NCBI RefSeq assembly: GCF_018221465.1
Contig: NZ_JAAIKR010000002.1
Span: 1-64,000, forward strand
Origin: Shewanella intestini
GTDB taxonomy: Bacteria; Pseudomonadota; Gammaproteobacteria; Enterobacterales; Shewanellaceae
Length of the DNA: 64,000 nucleotides
Reading direction: 5' to 3'
Each line of letters opens with the position of its first letter. Position 1 is the first letter of the stretch. The notes beneath the pieces are model-generated. The model did no database searches, was not told the DNA's origin, and saw only the letters and a program-made list of their open reading frames with translations. The position numbers were made by a program, and so were the translations under genes. Below, piece after piece: positions 29,916-40,043 of this stretch.

Positions 29916-30359
29916 TTATGGTTTGAAATTTTGACATTGAGCCGTTAAACGCAGCTTACTATGCGTTCGCTCATTTTTTAGTGTTTGTAATCGCTGTTTC
30001 AAAAAACTCAATTCAATATTATCAGGTAATAGCTCTATGCAATTAAAAAACTGGTTAAATGCGTTATCAATAGCTAATCGGTCGCGCTCTTTTAAGTGAT
30101 TAAAAATAAGTGGACGCGAAACGAGTGTAAACACTGCTGAAATGTCTTGCCAGCGCTGATCTTTTACTGCGCGGAAGTTATCCATTAGTTCTTGCGTACA
30201 AAGGGTGGCAAGTATTTCGTTTTTATCGCGAAAATGTTGATAACAAGAAGCACGAGATAACCCGCAAATTCTTGGGATATCAGACATTGAAAAGTTAATG
30301 ATACCGTGTTCTTTGACTAACCATTTAGCCGCGTGGAGGAGTTTTTCTTCTGTGTTCAT
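29916..30359 (-). CDS. TetR/AcrR-type regulator, short C-terminus
   Basis: A 147-residue DNA-binding protein. Residues about 4-50 form the TetR helix-turn-helix (EKLLHAAKWLVKEHGI, then DIPRICGLSRASCYQHFRDKNEIL). The family is normally about 190-210 residues long, so the ligand and dimerisation part here is some 50 residues short and ends in a basic tail (KNERTHSKLRLTAQCQNFKP). Either it is a compact variant or it lost its end by an early stop. It stands alone next to a pseudogene, without an obvious target operator of the usual palindromic type in its 5' flank. Confidence 0.75.
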   Translation of the reverse strand: MNTEEKLLHAAKWLVKEHGIINFSMSDIPRICGLSRASCYQHFRDKNEILATLCTQELMDNFRAVKDQRWQDISAVFTLVSRPLIFNHLKERDRLAIDNAFNQFFNCIELLPDNIELSFLKQRLQTLKNERTHSKLRLTAQCQNFKP

Positions 30360-30703
30360 GCTTTATTTCCTTGGTTCAACTACGGTTTAATATACACCTG
30401 TTAAATAGATATTCCACATTTTAATTAATACGTTTTTCATAGATGTTAACTAAATCATTTAATAAATTAAACTGGGTTAGTTGTCAGTGGATATTATTAT
30501 CAAGTGATATTAAAAGACGTATTCTGCACTTGTCTAATATAGTGATTAGCTAATGCAGTAATAATCGCTATTGCAGTATAAATTAAATTATTGACGAATG
30601 TCATTAAATGGTAAAGGCGAGATAGTTATTTTCAACGGGTATCTGATAAATAAAGGAATAGCGGATAGTGAAGTGAACGAAGAAAGGGGATGCACAACAA
30701 ATT
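30360..30703. other. Gene-free region between TetR and nagD
   Basis: About 340 AT-rich bases. I see no open frame with coding character and no clear palindromic operator. Confidence 0.5.
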
Positions 30704-30737
30704 AAGCAGTAAGTTGTGTTAATTTAACTTACTGCTT
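30704..30737 (-). terminator. Terminator of nagD
   Basis: AAGCAGTAAGTT-N10-AACTTACTGCTT is a perfect 12-base-pair stem starting 37 bases past the nagD stop on the minus strand, followed by an interrupted T-rich tail. Confidence 0.7.
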
Positions 30738-30773
30738 GAAATACGGTTATTTTATTGAGATTTTAATGGCGTG

Positions 30774-31520
30774 CTAAACGATATCGATATCGCCGGCACA
30801 CTTAAACACATGATTGGGTCTAAATGGTTCTTTATCAATATCTGCGAGCTGACTAACGCCGCTGGTGACTAATATGGTTTCTAGACCTGCTTGGAATCCG
30901 GCAAGTATATCCGTACGCATATTGTCGCCAATAATGACGGTATTCTCAGAATGGCCTTTGATGTGGTTAAGCGCTGAGCGAATAATCCACGAAGATGGTT
31001 TACCCACGTAAAAAGGGCTTTTGCCTGTAATGCGCTCAATTGGCGCACAAAGCGCACCGCATGCAGGGCTATAATTAGGACCGTGGGTATCTGGATTAGT
31101 GGCAATAAACCTTGCGCCTTGGGCAATAAATTGGGCGGCTTTATGTATCATCTCCCAATTATAAGAGCGTGTTTCACCCACAATAACGAAGTCAGGGTTG
31201 ATGTCAGTAATGGTAAAACCGGCATTATAAAGTTCATGGGTCAACGCGCCTTCACCAATAACAAAGGCTTTCGTACCTTGTTGATTTTTTAAAAAATCAG
31301 CGGTTGCCATTGCTGAGGTATAGAAGCAGTTTTCAGGTACATTGATGCCGGCAGAACCAAGACGATTTTGTAAATCTTTGCCTGTTTGCACGGGATAGTT
31401 GGTTAAAATAACTAACGGGTTACCTTGCTCTACAATGCGATGAATAAACTTATCACTTCCTGGGATCAGCTTATTGTCATGCAGTAAAACACCATCGATA
31501 TCGCAAATTATGTTCTTCAT
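30774..31520 (-). CDS. nagD: HAD-family phosphatase NagD
   Basis: A 248-residue haloacid-dehalogenase phosphatase of subfamily IIA, acting on nucleotide monophosphates and sugar phosphates. The nucleophile motif is CDIDGVLLHD with Asp7 and Asp9, motif II is LTNYP, and GDNMRTDILAGFQAGL is the Mg-binding motif IV. The middle cap segment (FYTSAMATADFL, NPDFVIVGETRSYNW) is almost the same as E. coli NagD. In E. coli the gene ends the nag operon. Here it stands alone, so the link to amino sugar use is by name only. Confidence 0.94.
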   Translation of the reverse strand: MKNIICDIDGVLLHDNKLIPGSDKFIHRIVEQGNPLVILTNYPVQTGKDLQNRLGSAGINVPENCFYTSAMATADFLKNQQGTKAFVIGEGALTHELYNAGFTITDINPDFVIVGETRSYNWEMIHKAAQFIAQGARFIATNPDTHGPNYSPACGALCAPIERITGKSPFYVGKPSSWIIRSALNHIKGHSENTVIIGDNMRTDILAGFQAGLETILVTSGVSQLADIDKEPFRPNHVFKCAGDIDIV

Positions 31521-31702
31521 GTATCGGATTCCGTTGAATGAGTGCTTAATGACATATAAAAAGAGTTAGCTAACTTTTACAAGTGTTTAGCCATAAAAAT
31601 ACGATAAAGTGTATTCAAATTAATGTTGTTTGCCAGTATAAGACATCAACAATTAAACAGGCACCTTAAGTGTTACCTGTTATAAATTAGTCCGCTTTAT
31701 GC

Positions 31703-33076
31703 TTAACATTCAACAATATTTACCGCTAATCCGCCTTTGGCCGTTTCTTTGTATTTACTGCGCATGTCTTTACCGGTATCCATCATGGTTTTAATGACTT
31801 TATCCAGAGAGACTTTGTGGTTGCCATCGCCACGTAATGCCATTCTTGAAGCATTAATAGCTTTAACTGCCCCCATGGCATTACGTTCAATGCAAGGCAC
31901 TTGCACCAAACCGCCAACAGGATCACAGGTCAAGCCTAAGTTATGTTCCATTCCAATTTCTGCAGCATTCTCAACATGTTCAACCGTGCCGCCCATAATT
32001 TCGGTTAAACCGGCTGCAGCCATTGAGCAAGCGACGCCGACTTCCCCCTGACAACCGACTTCTGCTCCTGAAATAGAAGCATTTTTTTTGTATAAAATAC
32101 CAATTGCGGCTGCAGTCAGTAGGTAGCGCATACATACGTCGATATCCACTTCTTGCACAAATGTGTCGTAATAACACAATACTGCAGGAATAATCCCTGC
32201 TGCGCCATTGGTTGGCGCGGTAACGACTCTATCGCCAGCAGCATTTTGCTCGTTCACCGATAATGCAAATAAGTCTACCCAGTCCATCGCGGTTAGCGGG
32301 TCGACATTATTTCGTCCCTCTGCTTTAAGGCGGCGATAAAGCGCTGGCGCGCGTCGACGTAGTTTTAATCCACCGGGTAAAATACCTTCTTTTTGATAAC
32401 CGCGTTCAACACATTGCTTCATGGTTTGCCAAATGTGCCACAGCCCTTGTTTTACTTCAGATTCATTGGAAATACTTAGCTCGTTTGCCAGCATTAATGA
32501 TGAAATACTCAAGCCATTTTCGCAGCATAAATCAATTAATGTGCTGGCAGTTTCAAAGTCGTATGGCACATGGACCGGTGTGGCGGGGGAGGCATTTTGT
32601 TTCGTTATTTCATCTTCATCTAAAATAAAACCGCCACCGACAGAGTAATAAGTGCGCTTATAAATGCATTTCCCGGCACATAATGCATGTAAGGTCATGG
32701 CATTAGCATGGGCGGGTAATGTTTTACGGCGATGATAAATAATGCCGTTATCTAGGGTGAACTTAACGGTTTTATCATTGGCCAATGTGAGTGTTTGTGC
32801 TGATGACACGGTTTGTAAAATGCCATCGACAGAGCTGGTATCAACGGTTTCAGGGTCTTTGCCCATTAATCCTAAGATAACCGCTTTACCCGTACCGTGG
32901 CCTTTACCAGTTTGCCCAAGTGAGCCAAAGAGTTCTGCTTGTAATTCATCAATTTGCTCAAGTAAACCGTTATCTGCAACATGTTGCATAAAGATCTTTC
33001 CGGCTTTCATTGGTCCGACGGTATGTGAGCTTGATGGCCCAATTCCGATCTTAAACATGTCAAAAACACTAATCAT
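31703..33076 (-). CDS. sdaA: L-serine deaminase
   Basis: A 457-residue iron-sulfur L-serine ammonia-lyase that converts serine to pyruvate and ammonia. The start is the ATG at 33074-33076 ([19 protein letters not shown] aligns with E. coli SdaA, 454 residues); an upstream TTG would add five residues. [10 protein letters not shown] (13-22) is the beta-chain signature, and [16 protein letters not shown] and [16 protein letters not shown] hold cluster-binding cysteines. Divergent from nagZ. A TTTATC-N5-GATAAA inverted repeat (33146-33162) sits in the shared upstream region. Confidence 0.96.
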   Translation of the reverse strand: MISVFDMFKIGIGPSSSHTVGPMKAGKIFMQHVADNGLLEQIDELQAELFGSLGQTGKGHGTGKAVILGLMGKDPETVDTSSVDGILQTVSSAQTLTLANDKTVKFTLDNGIIYHRRKTLPAHANAMTLHALCAGKCIYKRTYYSVGGGFILDEDEITKQNASPATPVHVPYDFETASTLIDLCCENGLSISSLMLANELSISNESEVKQGLWHIWQTMKQCVERGYQKEGILPGGLKLRRRAPALYRRLKAEGRNNVDPLTAMDWVDLFALSVNEQNAAGDRVVTAPTNGAAGIIPAVLCYYDTFVQEVDIDVCMRYLLTAAAIGILYKKNASISGAEVGCQGEVGVACSMAAAGLTEIMGGTVEHVENAAEIGMEHNLGLTCDPVGGLVQVPCIERNAMGAVKAINASRMALRGDGNHKVSLDKVIKTMMDTGKDMRSKYKETAKGGLAVNIVEC

Positions 33077-33302
33077 ATAAATAACCTTCAAGGTGTGGTT
33101 TTTTGTTTGTATTATTAGCGCGTATAATCATTCAAACTTTTGATGTTTATCGCCTAGATAAATGAAGTATCACATACTTTTAAGTGAATTATTCATTAGT
33201 TTTTTTTATGAATGGGTTTCACATTAGTGAGATTGATATCAAGTTGTAATGACGTTGCGTTTTACTAGTGGATTTTGTTTAAAACACCTACAGAGGTTTC
33301 CT

Positions 33303-34325
33303 TTGAGTTATTTAATGATGGATTTGGCCGGACTAACGGTCTCTGATAAAGAAGCACAGCAATTACAGCACCCACAAGTTGGTGGAATTATCTTATTTAG
33401 TCGAAACTATCAATCTAAATCTCAACTTATAGCGCTGACTGCTGCAGTAAGGAAAATTCGCAGTGATTTAATTATTGCCGTTGATCATGAAGGTGGAAGG
33501 GTACAGCGCTTTGTGACTGAATTTACCAAAATTCCCGCAATGGGCCATATTTTGCCTAATGCTAATAATGATATAAACCAAGCGTGTGAATGGGCGAGTG
33601 AGCTTGGGTTTGTGATGGCTATTGAGCTGTTAGCATGTGATATCGATTTAAGCTTTGCTCCAGTGTTAGATATCAACGGCGTAAGTGATGTTATTGGCCT
33701 AAGAAGCTTTAGCGATAATCCCAAACACATTAGTTTATTAGCTGACGCTTGGATTAAAGGCATGAATGATGCTGGCATGTCAGCCGTAGGGAAACACTTC
33801 CCTGGCCATGGCAGTGTAAAAGCGGATTCTCACGTAGCAATGGCGGTTGATAGTCGTTCAAAGCAGACTATATTTGCTAATGATTTACTGCCATTTGAGG
33901 TGCTAATAGGGCAACGCAAGTTAGCGGGAGTGATGCCTGCTCATGTGGTTTATGACCAAGTTGACCCCAATCCGGCAGGCTTTTCGTCATTTTGGCTGCA
34001 AGACGTATTAAGGCAACAATTGGGTTTTGATGGGGTGATTTTCTCTGACGATTTAGGAATGAAAGGCGCAAGTTTCGCAGGTGATTATATCGCTCGTGCA
34101 CAAGCGGCATTAAAAGCGGGTTGCGACATGATATTAGTGTGTAATGACCCTGATGGCGTGGAAACCTTGTTAACTGAATTTAGTTGGCCTGAGCAAGCAC
34201 CGAGGCAAAATGCACGTTTACTGCGTGCGGATCAAACTCAAGTCGCCTGGGCGTTAGAACAAGCGGAGCGTTGGCAGCATGGACAAGCTTTGGCTAACAA
34301 ACTGGGGCAGCTAAGTCGCGAGTAA
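33303..34325 (+). CDS. nagZ: Beta-N-acetylhexosaminidase NagZ
   Basis: A 340-residue family 3 glycosidase of the cytoplasm that removes GlcNAc from anhydromuropeptides in peptidoglycan recycling. I place the start at TTG 33303-33305: AGAGG lies 6 bases before it and the protein then begins MSYLMMDLAG like other NagZ (E. coli 341 residues). The ATG at 33249 would add 18 residues without a ribosome-binding site. HPQVGGIILFSRN, VDHEGGRVQRF and the catalytic loop KHFPGHGSVKADSH (acid/base His, Asp) are intact, and SDDLGMKGA carries the nucleophile Asp. Confidence 0.95.
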   Translation: MSYLMMDLAGLTVSDKEAQQLQHPQVGGIILFSRNYQSKSQLIALTAAVRKIRSDLIIAVDHEGGRVQRFVTEFTKIPAMGHILPNANNDINQACEWASELGFVMAIELLACDIDLSFAPVLDINGVSDVIGLRSFSDNPKHISLLADAWIKGMNDAGMSAVGKHFPGHGSVKADSHVAMAVDSRSKQTIFANDLLPFEVLIGQRKLAGVMPAHVVYDQVDPNPAGFSSFWLQDVLRQQLGFDGVIFSDDLGMKGASFAGDYIARAQAALKAGCDMILVCNDPDGVETLLTEFSWPEQAPRQNARLLRADQTQVAWALEQAERWQHGQALANKLGQLSRE

Positions 34326-34731
34326 GCCAAGTAGTTAAATGATTAAGTTGTTAAGCTGCGGGTGAATAACGTTTTTTGCAGTGAGGTCGCTAAACGCCAA
34401 TTCCCCATATTGTAACTTGATGAAAAAGACGACGCTTAGCGTCACCTTTGTTGTATTGCTTGGCGATGACGCTATTTAGCTTGGCTACTTATGTGAAAAG
34501 TTTGGCATGGACTTTCATCATTAGCTTTCATTATTGCTTGTCACAGGCCGCTTTCAATCACGGTTTCAAGAGTCCTTTACAGGTTAACTATCTCAACAGC
34601 ATTGCTAAGCTATTTTTTGATTAAGCGGGTAAATTAGCGCGTTATCACCCACTGACTTACCCGTTATCTGCTGTACTGCACGCTGTTACCATTGCACTTA
34701 CATTACCCGTGTTCAGTCGCATTACACCCGA
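34326..34731. other. Gene-free convergent region between nagZ and csiV
   Basis: About 400 bases without a gene. A short GACG-CTTAG-CGTC palindrome (near 34420) is the only symmetry I see; no strong terminator is visible for either convergent gene. Confidence 0.45.
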
Positions 34732-35769
34732 TTATAGTGGCGTTGAAGTTACTGGTTGTCCCTGTGCTTGTGGCTGGGTTTGTAAACCTAAGTCAATCGG
34801 TTTAGCGGTGGTAGGCTGCGCCATTTTACGGATTTGCATCACTACACCCAGTTGTGGGTGATCAAAATAGTGTACTTCGCTACTCCGTACTCTGCGGTTT
34901 TGATTTAAGGCGATTGATTGTAAAAATGGCACCATTTTATGTGCTTGAGGCTGACTATTAACCGTATCCACCGGTGAACCATAATTAGTGTTTGTTGCTA
35001 AATCGACTTGTTTTTCAGATTCGCGACGTAAATTAAGGCGCTGCTCAATATACAAGTAGTGATCTAAATAGATATTAATGGTGCCATCAAGCTCCCATAC
35101 GGGTTGTGATTGACTGCGCGTGGTAAATAAATCCCCATAGGAGCTAAAGTCAGTTAAGCCTGCACTGATGTTGTCTTGCTCATGGTTTATCACAGGCTCT
35201 CCATGAAAAGTGTATTCATCTGAGAAGTCTTTGCCACCAAAAATTCGCACTGGCGTTGCAAGGCGGCGGGTTTTCATGTCTTGCTGCCATGTCATATGAA
35301 TGAGTGGCGTGATGCCGCGCTCTTTTTTAATGCTGGCAATCATGTCACTAAATTGAGCTTGAGACTCTGCCAGTAGTACTGGCGGCTCACCAAGGTAGGC
35401 TACTTGTTCGGTTGGCGCGGCAATTGATACCGGCACAACACTTGGGTGTGACTTTTGGGTTTTGTTGGTTAATGGGTCATTACAGTCATGATTGTCATTT
35501 AGCCAATCATTAGAATTACACCCTGATAAACCCAATGACACTCCGGTAATATCGGTTGTGATCATCGGTGAAATTAAATCGACAGCTTGGGAATTAAGCG
35601 CTTTAGCGGGTTGCTCATTCCATTGTTCGCTTGTCGACTGAGCAGGTCGCTCAAACACAAATACTTCTACTTCAAACCACGTTTTAGCTTGGGCTGCCAT
35701 AGGCTGGCACAAGCAAGCGATTGCAACACATGACAAAGTAAAGCGACGCTGCATTGTTTGTAAGTGCAC
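34732..35769 (-). CDS. csiV: CsiV-family peptidoglycan synthesis cofactor
   Basis: A 345-residue periplasmic protein. A signal peptide ends near PMAAQA before KTWFEVEVFVFERP, and this last segment opens the CsiV (PF10972) domain; the C-terminal half has IYLDHYLYIEQRLNLR and the VRSSEVHYFDHPQLGV segment. In Vibrio cholerae CsiV binds peptidoglycan and activates PBP1A through LpoA. The start is GTG at 35767-35769, with GGAG 7 bases before it; it overlaps the mfd stop (TAGTG), so the two are translationally coupled. An in-frame ATG at 35754 would also leave the signal peptide intact. A low-complexity Pro/Gln/Thr tail ends the protein. Confidence 0.85.
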   Translation of the reverse strand: MHLQTMQRRFTLSCVAIACLCQPMAAQAKTWFEVEVFVFERPAQSTSEQWNEQPAKALNSQAVDLISPMITTDITGVSLGLSGCNSNDWLNDNHDCNDPLTNKTQKSHPSVVPVSIAAPTEQVAYLGEPPVLLAESQAQFSDMIASIKKERGITPLIHMTWQQDMKTRRLATPVRIFGGKDFSDEYTFHGEPVINHEQDNISAGLTDFSSYGDLFTTRSQSQPVWELDGTINIYLDHYLYIEQRLNLRRESEKQVDLATNTNYGSPVDTVNSQPQAHKMVPFLQSIALNQNRRVRSSEVHYFDHPQLGVVMQIRKMAQPTTAKPIDLGLQTQPQAQGQPVTSTPL

Positions 35770-38700
35770 TATTTGTCTCCATTAGGGTGTTTAGCAAATT
35801 CTTCTAGCAACATTTTTACTAACTCTAACCGCTGTTTATTGGTTTCTGCTGGTAAGGTGAATTTTAACTTATTTGGCCCATCCATACGATAAATTTGTGG
35901 TTGGTTTTGCAATAAGCCGATGATAAACATAGGGTCAACTTGATTATCATCACCAAACTCAATGTTGCCACCTTTGCTATGTAAATCTATTTTTTTAATC
36001 CCTAACAATGTGGCTTGATGTTTATACAGGGTAATATCCATCAGGTTACGTGTTGAGTCGGGTAACATCCCAAAGCGGTCAATAAACTCAACTTTCAGTT
36101 CATCAATCATGGTTTCGGTTTCACAATTGGCAATGCGTTTATACAGTGACAAGCGCATGTTGACATCGGCCACATAGTCTTCAGGTAACAGTGCTGGCAC
36201 GCGTAGGTCGATTTCGGCTTTGGCGTTGAGCATGCGTGCTAATGACGGTTCTTTACCTTCTTTTAATGCCTTGACCGCAGATTCAAGCATTTCCATATAT
36301 AAACTAAAACCAATTTTAGAAATGTGACCGCTTTGTTCATCGCCAAGCAATTCTCCTGCACCGCGGATTTCCAAATCTTGTGTGGCAAGCATAAAACCTG
36401 CGCCTAAATCTTCCAGAGCACCAATGGCTTCGAGGCGTTTACGTGCATCAGGGGTCATGCGTTTTGGGTGCGGAGTCATTAAATAAGCATAAGCTTGATG
36501 ATGTGAGCGCCCTACACGGCCACGTAATTGGTGTAATTGTGCTAAACCAAATTTATCAGCACGGTCGATTAAAATAGTATTAGCAGTAGGCACATCAATA
36601 CCGGTTTCAATAATGGTGGTACACACCAGTACATTGAAACGTTGATGATAAAAATCTGACATGACTTTTTCTAGATCGCGCTCACGCATTTGCCCGTGAG
36701 CCGTTACCACCCGAGCTTCGGGTAATAACTCACGGATTTCATTGGCCATGCGTTCAATACTTTCAACATTATTATGTAAAAAGTATACCTGACCACCACG
36801 TAGAATTTCTCGTAAAATGGCTTCACGTACGGTGGCAGAGTCAAATTCACGTACAAAAGTCTTCACCGCAAGACGCTTAGCAGGTGGAGTGGCGATAATC
36901 GATAAGTCACGCATACCCGACATGGCCATATTTAAGGTTCTTGGGATTGGTGTAGCGGTTAAAGTTAAAATATCGACATTGGCACGCAGCGCTTTAATTT
37001 TCTCTTTTTGGCGCACACCAAAGCGGTGCTCTTCGTCAATCACCAACAAGCCGAGGTTTTCAAAATTAGCGGTCGATTGTAATAACTTGTGCGTGCCAAT
37101 CACAATATCCACTTTACCTGCCGTTAATTGTTCCATGACTTGGGTTTGTTCTTTAGCAGTGCGAAAACGTGACATCACCTCAATCACCACTGGCCAATCG
37201 GCAAAGCGGTCTTTAAAGTTTTCAAAATGTTGTTGTGCCAATAGGGTGGTTGGCACAAGTACAACCACTTGTTTACCGGCGTTAACAGCAATAAAAGCCG
37301 CGCGCATTGCCACTTCTGTTTTACCAAAACCAACATCACCACAAATCAATCTGTCCATTGCCATTGGCGTTTTCATGTCTTCAACAACGGCGTGAATAGC
37401 CGTTTCTTGGTCAACGGTTTCTTCAAATGGGAATGCTTGGCTAAATAAAGCATATTCTTCGACATCAATTTTGTGCGCATCACCAGGGCGTGCTTGGCGT
37501 CTGGCGTAAACATCGAGTAATTCAGCGGCAACGTCGCGGATTTTTTCAATGGCTTTTTTCTTGGCTTTCGCCCACGTTTCATTGCCAAGTTTATTTAGCT
37601 GGGCTTGTTCTTCATTGCCGACGCTGTAGCGGCTAATTAGGTGCAGTGATGACACCGGAACGTAAAGTTTATCGCCACCAGCATATTCAAGTTGCAGATA
37701 TTCAGCGACTAAACCGCCAGTGTCCAGTGTCACTAAACCTTGATAGCATGCCACACCATGTTCAAGGTGAACGATAGGCTGGCCAACTTTGAGTTCAGCA
37801 AGGTTTTTAACAAGAGCATCAGCACTTACTTGTTTTTGTTTTTCGCGCCGACGCTGCTGAGAAATGCGCTGCCCAAAGAGTTCGGTTTCACAAATAACAT
37901 TGATATGGCCTTTTGGAGTGTCATTGATGACACAGCCTCTGGCAAGTGGCGATACCACGAGGCCAATTGGATTGTTAGCCGCAAGGTAGTCATCTAAGTG
38001 ATTAAATAAACTAGGTTTTAGATCTATTTTGGCAAATAACTCAAACAAGGCTTCACGGCGCCCCTCAGATTCTGCGCTAAACACTACTTGCTTTTGGGTT
38101 GCAATGTATTCTTTTAAAGCGATTAAAGGCTGCTTTAATTTATGGTTAGCATTGATATCGGGCAGGGCTTGAATATTGGCGTTTATGGCATGTTTGGGGC
38201 TGTTATCCGTTGAGACTTGCTCCAGTATTTGGGTGCGCTGGAACTGTTTAAACGCCCCAAAGAGTTCATCAACTAATAAATATAGCTCTTGCGGTGCGAG
38301 TAACGGTCGCAAAGGGTCAACCCGGCGGTCTTCATAGCGTAAATTAATTTCTTGCAAGTGCTGCTGACAAGCCTGCTCAATATCGCCTGAGGTAATGAGT
38401 TGGGTGTTGCCTGGCAAATAGTCAAACAATGTTGCGGTTTGTTCGAAAAATAGCGGTAAGTAATTTTCAATACCGGCAGGCATGATATTGCGGCTAACTT
38501 GTTGATAAACTGACTCAGCTTCTTTTGAAATCACTTCAAAACGGCGACGATAACGCTGTCTAAACCCCTCAATAGCTTCATTGTCGGTGGCAAATTCTTT
38601 GGCGGGTAACATGCGGATATTATCGAGTGACATTCCTGAACGCTGGGTTTCAACGTCAAAAAATCGGATAGATTCGATTTCATCGTCAAATAATTCAATG

Positions 38701-39257
38701 CGCAGCGGTTGTTTTGAACCGGTTAAGAAAATATCGACAATAGAACCGCGAATCGCAAACTCACCGTGCTCGTACACTTGATCAACCAGATGATAACCCG
38801 TGTCAACTAAATGCTGACGCACGGTTTGCAAACTGTATATGTCACCTTTTTTAAGTAACATTACATTAGAGGTTAAGAATGTTCGCGGCGGTAAGCGTAC
38901 CATTAAGGTAGTAACCGGCACTATCACCACCATTTGTTGGCCTTGGCTAATTTGCGCTAAGGTTTCTAGGCGTTGTGAAATTAGGTCTTGATGGGGTGAA
39001 AAACTGTCATAAGGAAGTGTTTCACGATCTGGGAACAAACAAACCTGTACTTGGCTGTTGGCCAATAAATAGCTCAGCTCTGCCTCTAATGCCATCGCGC
39101 TAGGGGTGTCGTGAGTGACGAGTAAGGTTGTGCCACTGTGCGGTTTGATTAATTGAGTTAATGTGAGCGCTTGAGCAACGCCACCACCGCTAATTAACGT
39201 TTGTAGTTGTTGGCCTTTTTTGACTGTTGGCGGCGTCAGTACACTAAATGGTTTCAT
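35769..39257 (-). CDS. mfd: Transcription-repair coupling factor Mfd
   Basis: A large DNA translocase that removes stalled RNA polymerase at lesions and recruits UvrA. Domains in order: the UvrB-like module (RETLPYDSFSPHQD, YEHGEFAIRGSIVDIF), the RNA-polymerase interaction domain (LKVGQPIVHLEHGVACYQGL), the RecG-like motor with GDVGFGKTEVA (Walker A) and DEEHRFGV (DEEH box), and the UvrA-binding C-terminal domain (DRFGMLPDS). I choose the ATG at 39255-39257 (1162 residues; E. coli 1148) because MKPFSVLTPPTVKKGQQ aligns with the family start. A GTG at 39320 would add 21 residues and lies 3 bases from the stop of the upstream gene. Confidence 0.96.
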   Translation of the reverse strand: MKPFSVLTPPTVKKGQQLQTLISGGGVAQALTLTQLIKPHSGTTLLVTHDTPSAMALEAELSYLLANSQVQVCLFPDRETLPYDSFSPHQDLISQRLETLAQISQGQQMVVIVPVTTLMVRLPPRTFLTSNVMLLKKGDIYSLQTVRQHLVDTGYHLVDQVYEHGEFAIRGSIVDIFLTGSKQPLRIELFDDEIESIRFFDVETQRSGMSLDNIRMLPAKEFATDNEAIEGFRQRYRRRFEVISKEAESVYQQVSRNIMPAGIENYLPLFFEQTATLFDYLPGNTQLITSGDIEQACQQHLQEINLRYEDRRVDPLRPLLAPQELYLLVDELFGAFKQFQRTQILEQVSTDNSPKHAINANIQALPDINANHKLKQPLIALKEYIATQKQVVFSAESEGRREALFELFAKIDLKPSLFNHLDDYLAANNPIGLVVSPLARGCVINDTPKGHINVICETELFGQRISQQRRREKQKQVSADALVKNLAELKVGQPIVHLEHGVACYQGLVTLDTGGLVAEYLQLEYAGGDKLYVPVSSLHLISRYSVGNEEQAQLNKLGNETWAKAKKKAIEKIRDVAAELLDVYARRQARPGDAHKIDVEEYALFSQAFPFEETVDQETAIHAVVEDMKTPMAMDRLICGDVGFGKTEVAMRAAFIAVNAGKQVVVLVPTTLLAQQHFENFKDRFADWPVVIEVMSRFRTAKEQTQVMEQLTAGKVDIVIGTHKLLQSTANFENLGLLVIDEEHRFGVRQKEKIKALRANVDILTLTATPIPRTLNMAMSGMRDLSIIATPPAKRLAVKTFVREFDSATVREAILREILRGGQVYFLHNNVESIERMANEIRELLPEARVVTAHGQMRERDLEKVMSDFYHQRFNVLVCTTIIETGIDVPTANTILIDRADKFGLAQLHQLRGRVGRSHHQAYAYLMTPHPKRMTPDARKRLEAIGALEDLGAGFMLATQDLEIRGAGELLGDEQSGHISKIGFSLYMEMLESAVKALKEGKEPSLARMLNAKAEIDLRVPALLPEDYVADVNMRLSLYKRIANCETETMIDELKVEFIDRFGMLPDSTRNLMDITLYKHQATLLGIKKIDLHSKGGNIEFGDDNQVDPMFIIGLLQNQPQIYRMDGPNKLKFTLPAETNKQRLELVKMLLEEFAKHPNGDK

Positions 39258-39323
39258 TGTCGTTTGAAGATCTTGTTGATTGTGCTGTAAGTAAGGTGCG
39301 CACTGAGTGCACGCAGTCACTCA

Positions 39324-39896
39324 TTAGTCGGTTTGATTTTGTTGTTTACGGCGTTTAAGCATTTTTTGTTGCACATTTAAGCTGGCTTTAACCAGTTGTT
39401 CAACGTCGTCATCTAAAATCTGGCTAAACTCAAACTCACAAAGCCATTGCTGTTCAACAGCTTTACATTGCACCACTTTAGCAATGCACAATAAGGCGAC
39501 TAGCTCAGTACGCATAAATAACTGCACTTGGTAGTGTTGTCCTTCAATGAGCGCGGCGGGACTTAGGACGCTAATGCCACTGCCACCAAATTGCACACCG
39601 ACAACGGGATCACCTTGTTGTTGTTCGCTTTCAAGAATATGTTGCAGCACTAAATCGATTTTGCGTGACTGTAACTTTAGGAAGTCGACAACGGCTTTTG
39701 CTTCGTTATCTAATTGACGAAGTTGCAATAAGCAATTGGCTTCCATTGCTTTCACATCGGTTAATAGCTGTAAGCCAACCGATTGCATGTCACGCAATTG
39801 GTCTTGTGAAGGTATTGGCGTATGGTTATCCCACAAATTTAGATAGGCACTAAATTGATGAGGCACACTAAAATAAGAATTGCTGTCTGCTAACAA
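39324..39896 (-). CDS. Probable PilZ-like protein upstream of mfd
   Basis: A 190-residue soluble protein. Residues about 30-90 are predicted helical with heptad-like Leu; residues about 95-165 look like a beta-barrel domain (GVQFGGSGISVLSPAALIEGQHYQVQLFMR) that resembles PilZ. The classical c-di-GMP residues are not visible: there is no RxxxR, and the D/NxSxxG motif is at best GGSGISV. It may therefore not bind c-di-GMP. It sits just upstream of mfd on the same strand, with its stop 3 bases from an alternative mfd start. I am unsure of the family call. Confidence 0.5.
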   Translation of the reverse strand: MLADSNSYFSVPHQFSAYLNLWDNHTPIPSQDQLRDMQSVGLQLLTDVKAMEANCLLQLRQLDNEAKAVVDFLKLQSRKIDLVLQHILESEQQQGDPVVGVQFGGSGISVLSPAALIEGQHYQVQLFMRTELVALLCIAKVVQCKAVEQQWLCEFEFSQILDDDVEQLVKASLNVQQKMLKRRKQQNQTD

Positions 39897-40043
39897 AGGT
39901 TTGCCTCTTTATTTATCACTCTAATACCCCTATTATCGTGCCCAACATAATGATTTAGCAAGTCATAGACTTAGCGTGCTTGATAGTTTTTTACTATTTT
40001 AACCTAATACGTGGCCATAAAGGTTTGGGATTAACAACAAAAT

